A stretch of 64,000 nucleotides of DNA from Schistocephalus solidus (lineage: Eukaryota > Platyhelminthes > Cestoda > Diphyllobothriidea > Diphyllobothriidae). The notes beneath the pieces were generated by a model. That model did not search any database. It saw only the letters and a list, made by a program, of their open reading frames with translations, and was not told the origin of the DNA. The stretch lies in assembly GCA_017591395.1 (NCBI GenBank), contig WEDG01008830.1:1-64000 (forward strand). Reading direction: 5' to 3'. The number at the start of each line of letters is the position of its first letter. Within the stretch, counting starts at the first letter, position 1. Made by a program: the position numbers and the translations under genes. Shown piece by piece: positions 55,621 through 64,000 of the stretch.

Positions 55621-57464
55621 TGGTGAATAATCTCAGGGACGAATCCCTGACTTTATGCAAAGATAGAAAATCACTGGAAAATTTGAGTATGCTCAACATC
55701 TACATATGGGGCGATAAACAATCACAGTTACGAATACCACAACGTACGAACACACGATAATGCCTCATGTTTTACAGTAAGAATCAACATCAAATAATGT
55801 ATTCCATTTTAAGCGCCCTCTGCTCGCCTTTAAACAACGATAAAATAGTTCTTACTCTTATGTCACTAAAAATTTAAATTCTGAGATGCGAACAAACGAA
55901 TTTTAACCTATCAAAAAGTGGAATGCAACCACGCTAGACAAAGAGTATGAGGTTTTGTTAGTTAGTATATTTTTAGCAAGCTTATGTGGACAATGGTGAC
56001 CGCAGACAATGCAAGCACCAGGGAGCATAGAAAGCGCTTTCAGTTTCAGTAGTTGTTAGAAATAGAGGAAGGACCTTGTAGCTAGTGTGGAGAAGACGGG
56101 AAAAACATTGAGGCAATGGTTCTGAAAAGTAAACAGTCAGCCTGATGCGTCTTCTTCAGGCCTCATGTGGGACCACGACGGGGGTGAGGAGGGGGGTCTC
56201 AGCTGGGCCCACACCGAAGGCTCGTCTTGACGAGGGACCACTTGTTGGTGCTGTTCATCGGGTAGGCAGGATTCGCCAGTAACAGCATCACCACTAGCAC
56301 AGGCTCTCGTATCAGCTTTGAGGTCCGCGCTTGCAGGACAGAGTCACTTTCTGGCATACAAACTCCTATTTTTGAGGCAAAATCGCAGTCTGCTTCTCGT
56401 TCCAAGTTATAACTTATGCTCACTTCAGATAATCCCGCCGGTGTTCACGGAGAAAAAAGATTTGATTATAAATGCTGTGCGATGATATGTGCAATCCCGT
56501 CTAACCGATACATCAGCCAGACGATTGAACAGAAGTCTCCGCAATGCCGTTAAAGTCGGTTTACACCTGTTCACTTTGCGGTCTGAGAGTTTTTCGCCTG
56601 TTCCAGGTTCACGGCTGCAGCTCCTGTGGTCTGAAAAACCAAAGGTATCACGGCGTATCCACAGCCTCGAGAAGCTGCATTATTTAAAACTACCGACTAA
56701 ACCAAGGTCCATGCTTACTTCTGCGAAGCTGATGGTGTCAGATGCACTACCTCACCCCTAACAAGGGCAGAGCTTCAGGCAGAAAAGGCGGAAAAGGTCA
56801 AGTATCCTCAAAAAAAGGCATCTAGTCATTCCTAAGTCGCCATTCTCCGAGTGCCCAATCGCGATTCCAAGCCATGACAGAAACAGCAGGGTTCTATAAC
56901 AGCCAGCGTTCTACCAACTGAGCTAGCGGTTCCCAATTGAGAGCTCCTTGTAGCGTCCCAGCCTAAGAGGTAAGTGTCCTTGCAGTGCCGTCGTTCATTG
57001 CCAAAACAGATAGTACTGGCCAGAAAATAACTGGAGGGGATGGGGGAGTTCGAGAATTCATCGATAGAGAGTGGCGTGAGTTATATAAACACTGACACTC
57101 CTGGGAAGACTGGTGTTTGGCAAAAAGATGTGGCACACAGGGATGCTGCTTCAACTGCAGTGCTAATATGGCCACAGTGTCCGCTGGGCGTAGGCAGCAC
57201 ACCGTCGCTTGGGCGGCTGCGTCAACATATCACCCTGGCAGTATAGCAGGGCCCGATACGTGCCTACTTAAGTAGTACGTCCTAAAGGTGACCCGTCTTG
57301 GCAGTAAATGGTGCCAGGATTTACGCCTTGTCTTTGGAGAAAAAAAATGTTTTCCACGCAGGTAAAATGCAATTGTGAAGCGACAAGAAGGTAAAATTCC
57401 TCTACTGTTTCGAAAACGTTGTGGAAAATTTGGTGGAAAAACGCTCACCGATAGCTAACGGACT
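55621..57464. other. Mostly unassigned intron sequence
   Basis: A degenerate tRNA-like stretch lies on - at about 56875-56945 (box A-like CTAGCTCAGTTGGTAGAA; no clear box B). Otherwise only short frames without domains. Confidence 0.3.
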
Positions 57465-57720
57465 TCACTCGTTCCGTTCTGCCTTGGGGCTCGCTCTCAT
57501 GCCCCGCCAGCAACCGCACAGCTGGTAGTATTATAGGCAGAATTCAGCCTCGAAAAAGACCAGAGGGACTGGAATGGTCATTTCTGCCTTATTAGCCATC
57601 ATCAGCCAGCTTTACCCAGGTGGTGCATCATCCCAGGTGCAAACCTGTTCATCAGAAGTTCACCACTAACCATTGGTCATCCCAGTCTCGCTTTTCTTTG
57701 TCGGTATAGTTCGTCTCTTG
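57465..57720 (-). mobile_element. SINE-B copy, near full length
   Basis: Distal end cgttccgttctgccttgggg, atgccccgccagcaaccgca, gtagtattataggcagaatt; body agaccagagggactggaatg, ttattagccatcatcagcca, ggtggtgcatc. The tRNA-like head is decayed at the right end. Confidence 0.7.
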
Positions 57721-58279
57721 TAGGTACTGCCACTTATTAGAGACGGATATCCACAGAAATGCCATATTAATAGTAATGGTCTTTTTCGTGTGCTGAAATG
57801 GGTAGCAGATACTACTTACGCAACCTCACTACAAACCTATCTTTAGTCCCTCTCGGTAGACACCAAGTTAGGAATTGCTTAAGGCGATGCAGTGAGGGTA
57901 TACAGCGACATGAAGACTGCTCACTTACACGGAGATAGCCAATCAACGCGATGGATTCAGAAGCTAATCAAAGTGCACATTTCTCAACTTCGAACAGTGG
58001 TAATCACCGATCTTTGTGTCCCCCATCTTATCAGATAGGAATAAATTCAGAAAGATGACAAAAATTATTCCGTCAATCATTAAAAAAAATTATCGTAAGT
58101 ACGCAGTGATGAAAGTTTTACGGTCATTCAGAGGATCAAAATTTATTTGAAAATGGCGAAGATGAATATATATATATATGGAGTAATAACTACATTTTAT
58201 TCGAGTGTTGTAAATTTAGAATGTACTTTTTACGGGCTACTTCTGATTCGCCGCCATCTGTCTAGAAAATAAAACAGTC
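57721..58279. other. Nothing recognised except a short (TA)n
   Basis: A (TA)7 tract lies near 58166-58179. Confidence 0.35.
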
Positions 58280-58400
58280 TGCTAATAGAACCGAAGAGGC
58301 GAGTTCCAGGAAGTGGTTGCGAAGACAGAAACAGGATCCCCGGAACAAGAGCTTCAAAAGCCTGTAGTTTCGGATTCTCACTAGAAACCATCATCAGAGC
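58280..58400 (+). repeat. Family C repeat, left arm of an inverted pair
   Basis: gaggcgagttccaggaagtg, ccccggaacaagagcttcaa and agtttcggattctcac match family C at 20215-20590. Confidence 0.65.
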
Positions 58401-58507
58401 CAAGTAAGATAGCATTATCCGACTCTGTCTATGATGACGGATTCGAGTGAGAATCCGAAACTGCGGGCTTTTGAAGCTCTTGTTCCGGGGATCGTGTCTC
58501 GTTCTTC
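58321..58507. repeat. Large inverted repeat, arms about 80 bp, loop about 26 bp
   Basis: Arms about 58321-58399 and 58426-58507. The core is nearly perfect: ccccggaacaagagcttcaa reads back as ttgaagctcttgttccgggg, and gtttcggattctcact as agtgagaatccgaaac. Made of two family C copies in opposite orientation. Confidence 0.88.
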
Positions 58508-59852
58508 ACGAATAATCCATTTTCGGCATGACACTGGGTTATTGGTGCACACGGGTTTAATGGTTAACACCAGAACTCGCCGATTATGGCACACCCACAG
58601 GTAAAAGTTCACGAACTACACTCTAGACCTATGTTTCTCAGGAAGAGGATGTTCAGGCTTGGCTTTCCGGAAGAAGGGCCTGCATGCATTAAGCCCTAGT
58701 ATTTTGGAGGTTACCGACAGCTTCAGAAAGACAATGCCACTTTCATGCGTCTATTCCGTTGGTTAGCCAATCAGTTCGGCTTCCACAGGTTCTTCCCTGC
58801 TGTTTTCAGACGTGCCGCCTCACAACAAAAACGCAAACATACCTTTATAATTCAATTTCCTGTACCTCAGGGGTTAAACCTGACTGTTTGATTGATCTAT
58901 GAATAGGTTTTAAACTTCCATTCACTTCTGGTGCTGATTTAATCATGAGCGTATGAGTTCCAAATTCACTAGAACGGCTGGTAGGGTGGTCTGAAAACTC
59001 AATGTAGTGTAGAAAGTATTTTTTGCATCCATACCCGCCTGTGGCAATTTTTCCGAATGGTTTAACTCGTCGAGGATTCAAGTTCATTTTTTTTCGCACA
59101 TATTACCAACTTTGCACAATATGGAGGATCAGTACTGTCTTCTGCCACGTCCCTAGTTTTCTTGGTTCTATGACCCAGACGGAATTTATGGATATGAGGT
59201 CTCTATGGCATGTCTGGAGTCCTTGCTCGAAATTACCACGTATGGATCAGAAGGCTGCGTAGGTACCAGCAGAGATTTGATCAAGAGAAGACCAGATGCT
59301 GTGAGTTCAGTTGTTGAAACGTTAACAGAAGACGATGGCACAAGCTCGCGGACAAGACACAGCGCTGCCTGTTTCAACGCCGTCCGAAAAGGCAAACTAG
59401 TGAACAACCTGTCCTCAAATGTGCTGGCGGAGCTACATGTGAAAGCTTTCGGTTTGAACTGATTCAGATGGTTGCCAGAGTGGAATAAGTGCTCAGTTCT
59501 ATCCGACACCGTATGCCATCCATCCTTTTGAACCATAGATTCTTTCCAAGATCAAAGGTCACACCTTAAGGAATTGAAGACGGACCACGACCTCATTCTC
59601 CTGCGCGCTAACCAGGGACGCTCCACAAGCCAGCATAGGCCAACTGACTGGAGCATCACCAGTCCTATGTCCCTTGCGAAACCAACCCTTTAAAAAACTT
59701 CCATACCAAAACATTTCTCCGTTTCTTGGGCTCTTTTTGTTCGAAGGCTTTCCTGCATTAACCTGGAAACATATTGTGCCCGAAAGTTTTTATGATAAAT
59801 GCCCGAAAAAACAACAATTTCCTGTCCGGCATGGACAGTTTTTCTGCACACA
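58508..59852. other. Nothing recognised
   Basis: Intron sequence. Overlapping frames at 59023-59536 have no domain. Confidence 0.3.
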
Positions 59853-60246
59853 CGACAGTTCGACCGTCATAGCCTGACGAGGTCCACCATATGCTCCATA
59901 GAAGGGCGGTGCAGGGACGGTGCAGGGACGGTAACTTGTGCGCAAATTAGTTTAAAGTTATAATAGACTTGCCCTGCATACACCGCACTCTCGCTTACCT
60001 TACCCGCCTGCGCCCGGTGTCCCGACCTAGTCAAGAAGATCGGAGGCGGGCTCGGGCGCAGATGAATAATCTCCCACGGAGGGGGAGATCAGTATGCGGC
60101 ATGAGCCTGCACCTACCCGTGCCCATGTTATGTACGCGCACCCTCCCACATGTTCAACATTTGTTATGGGACCTCATCCTAAAAAACGTCTGTCATTTAT
60201 CTGATTTGGCCCCCGTGCTGGTCCAGCGCATCTACCTTACTGCCCG
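59853..60246 (-). mobile_element. SINE-A copy, downstream unit of a dimer
   Basis: On -, starts TTTGCCCCCAAAACGGGC, head GTAGATGCGCTGGACCAGCA, ends with the LINE-like tail and GAACTGTCGTGTGTG. Same dimer layout as 51949-52445. Confidence 0.7.
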
Positions 60247-60247
60247 T

Positions 60248-60440
60248 TTTGGGGGCAAACGTCAGCTCGACCGTCATGTTCGACCATATCCAAAGCATGC
60301 TGTGCAGGGACCGTACTCGCGCTGGATTTATTGAAAGTAGACCTGCACTGCATCCACCTCACTCTCTGTTCCACTCTCCCACCTGGACCCGGTGTCCATG
60401 CGGAGTCAAGAAGACCAGAGATGGGAGAGGGCGCAGACCC
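60248..60440 (-). mobile_element. SINE-A or LINE tail, upstream unit of a dimer
   Basis: On -, from CTGCGCCCTCTCCCATCTCT to GGTCGAGCTGACGTTTG. Only the tail part is present. Confidence 0.6.
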
Positions 60441-61206
60441 ACACACAGGATTTCGCGCGAATTACCGCTTAAATCTACTGACAAAATACTTCCCCTACAA
60501 GTGGAATATAATGGCCCTTTTTGGTCACTCTCGACCTTTGGTCACAAGTAAACCGGTAATTTGGTAAGAGAACAAAGGCTAATTGGCTCAAAGTAACCAT
60601 CCCAAATGGTAAAGCTGATGCTCGCTGACTGAATTCGGGCCGTTTGACGTACCTGATGTGGCTGATGGAATTCGGCTCAAAATTCTTGTCTGTCATCGGT
60701 CTGTGCCTCTTAACCTCAACCCAGACTGATTTGCTTCCTGTAAGCGATTACGCTCTAAGGAGATTAAAAATCAGTCATTTTTCACTTTTTTTAAGCCGTC
60801 AGTCTTTGTCAACTCACACACTGACCTTTTCCAAATTTTGTCTTTCAATGAAATAGAGGTCCAATTGAAATTAACTAAAATCTTTTTGAGTTAGCCAGAA
60901 ATCTAAAAACGGGATTATTGCGAGCTGTGGAGGAAGTGAGAAATTCCAAAACTTGAGCAGGGTACGAGACAGTGCGTGCATGAACCTTCCGCGAGCGGAA
61001 CTTTACGCCGACAGTAATTGAGATTAATTTTCTGTTTGCACTTCCGAGGACCATTCGCGAGGGCAGTCGCAAATAAGTCCCCCTCCACCGTCACCCCATG
61101 AAAACACTCCAACTAGCTTTGAGCATGCGCAACGGGATTAGCTCAGACTGTGTTGGGACAAGCAATTTGGATGGGGGGTATTAAGCCGCAGCCAACTGGT
61201 GGTATT
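60441..61206. other. Nothing recognised
   Basis: Last part of the receptor intron next to its donor-side exon. No shared repeat. Confidence 0.3.
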
Positions 61207-61296
61207 TTAAATGAGCACCAGCAACCTTTTGTGTTTAAAACACAGCACACGTGCTTTTAGGACAATCATCACAAAAACGGCAGGGAACACACTTAC

Positions 61297-62432
61297 TGCA
61301 GCATTGCAGTTGGCGCCACGACCACGGCCGCTCTTTCCGGGGCCATTGCGATCACAGCAGGCGAACAGATTCCGACAGGCGTTACGACATGCCCTGGCCA
61401 GCCCAAATGTCCTGAGCAATTCCACCGCGAACAGCGCCATCCAGGCAAAGGAGGCGAGAAGGAAGGTCTGCAGCAAGACCGCAAAAAGCACACAGAGGGG
61501 CCGAGCGGTCTGGCCAATCTGCGGCACCAGCTCCATAAGCCCGCTGGCCAGAAGGAAGGCGATAATTGCGCCCAGCAGGGTGCAGCAAAGTGCGACCAAC
61601 ATTTTGCCCGGCAGTGGACGACGGAGTCTGGACGAACAGCTGAAGACCGCAATAGCCAAACTCAGCGCAGTCAGGGAGAACACGCAGCAGATCCACTGGA
61701 GAATGTCAAATAACTTATCGCTCAGCGTTTTCTGCTCCTCTGCTTCCTCCTCATCTCCACCGAAGATATCATCCGGTAGCTGTAGGATAGAATCCCAACT
61801 GAACATCATCCGGGGGCCGGGGGTATCTTTCTCGCAGCGAGGCACCTTTTCACCCAATTCGGCGTAGACAAAGCATTGAATTTTATCAATTTCTCGGTCG
61901 CATAGCAGCTGTTTGGTTATGGCGGAGAAGTTGGCGTCCAGTCTTTGATTTCCTCTCATGTAGGGTAGGTGACACTGGGCACAGAAAATGTTGGCGAAGA
62001 CAATACCTGTCGGGTTATAAACCACCGGCGATACCTTTTGAATGGCAAGCTTATGGTATCGAACAAAACGCGGTTTCCCAGAGGTCTGCAATTGTTGCAG
62101 CAGATCACTCTCAAGCTCAATTAGTTTGGTCTCCTTCTCCTCGTTCGGTGCAAATTCGATCTGATCAGTGCGGCACTTATTAGCCAGTTCATCCTGCGTC
62201 CCCAGGGGGCACTCAGCGATCGCTTCATATCGCTGGCCCAGATGGAGTCCAGCCGCACGAAGGATGCCCCGAACGCTACCGATACACTTCGTATAGGCGG
62301 GGAAAGAGGAATTGTGTTCCTTCAGATGAAGAGAACTTCGGTTGCCGCTGGCATAAAAATAGGGCAGACTCTCGGTGGATGTAGTTACACCTGTCTTATG
62401 AGATTCATCCGTAGATGAAGCATAAAATGAAA
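61297..62432 (-). CDS. Class B-like 7TM receptor, exon with ectodomain and TM1-TM3 (5' end of gene not found)
   Basis: Receptor exon on -. The upstream border is uncertain: an in-frame TGA at 62439-62437 means the exon starts at or below 62432, after one of several AG sites. The ectodomain has at least nine Cys (YTKCIG, AIAECPLG, NKCRTD, FCAQCHL, LLCDRE, IQCF, PRCEK). The stretch VVYNPTGIVFANIFCAQCH recalls the PV..vYrNkyCAlCN motif of invertebrate adhesion/methuselah-like receptors. TM1: LQWICCVFSLTALSLAIAVF (61704-61642). TM2: MLVALCCTLLGAIIAFLLAS, preceded by RRPLPGK. TM3: LCVLFAVLLQTFLLASFAWM, with the conserved Cys at its start (about 61494). The loop after TM3 is Cys/Arg-rich. The donor is GCA|GTAAGTG (exon end 61297, phase 0). 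No GPS motif is visible. A possible upstream donor (CCCGAGCAG|GTAAGG) lies near 62636. Confidence 0.82.

Positions 62433-64000
<1,568 letters not shown>

Larger units (their letters stand above)
28655..61296 (-). other. Receptor-gene intron of about 32.6 kb between TM3 and TM4
   Basis: Donor GTAAGTG at 61296 downward, acceptor AG at 28656-28655, phase 0. The exon borders fall just after the TM3-side loop (GANCNAA) and just before GMMLHSRGG, so the spliced frame runs from TM1-3 to TM4-7 without a break. The intron is mostly mobile elements and simple repeats, listed separately. Confidence 0.75.

Noticed and set aside
56875..56945. Possible tRNA gene on -
   Set aside because: Box A-like sequence is present, but box B and acceptor pairing are missing; at most an old SINE head.

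Overview
The window is eukaryotic and most likely from a parasitic flatworm. A tapeworm of the Diphyllobothrium/Spirometra/Schistocephalus group is my best guess, not a proof. The evidence is a spliced spliceosomal gene with 30- and 32-nt micro-introns near its 5' end, a 7TM receptor gene with one intron of about 32.6 kb, and very dense decayed retroelements: APE-type LINEs with C2H2 fingers, CR1-like LINEs, Penelope-like elements with GIY-YIG domains, and tRNA-derived SINEs. The finger motifs of the main LINE look like those I remember from cestode predicted proteins; I could not search to confirm this.

Two protein-coding genes can be supported. (1) On +, positions 2476-9963 hold a ten-exon gene for SART1/Snu66, the 110-kDa U4/U6.U5 tri-snRNP protein of pre-mRNA splicing. 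All exon junctions are phase-consistent. (2) On -, two exons (61297 to about 62432, and 27848-28654) encode a class B-like (adhesion/methuselah type) receptor: a Cys-containing ectodomain and TM1-3 in the first, TM4-7 and the C-tail in the second. They join in phase 0 across an intron that fills the middle of the window. The 5' end of the receptor gene is not recognised. The two genes converge, separated by about 18 kb of repeat-rich DNA.

Layout: 1-2475, CR1-like LINE remains and the upstream region of SART1; 2476-9963, SART1, with repeats in its longer introns; 9964-27847, intergenic DNA with SINEs, a CR1-like RT fragment, two adjacent head-to-tail LINE copies, Penelope-like fragments and a (TTC)80 tract; 27848-28654, last receptor exon; 28655-61296, receptor intron, holding a near-complete but broken LINE (39595-45402, -), several LINE 3' ends, Penelope-like fragments, two arrays of a 303-bp unit carrying a tRNA-Ser-like module, a foldback element family with a telomere-like interior, and palindromes; 61297-62432, receptor exon with ectodomain and TM1-3; then a compound microsatellite and unassigned DNA to the right edge.

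The most interesting theme is a LINE/SINE partnership. The LINE ends in a C2H2 finger array, then a 3' UTR made of two diverged homologous modules, then a TG tail. A short element (here SINE-A) has its own head but the same tail; one copy has a perfect 14-bp target-site duplication. The fullest LINE copy lies between two (CA)n/(TG)n tracts, suggesting preference for TG microsatellites. All family names (SINE-A, SINE-B, family C) are labels made here from within-window comparison.
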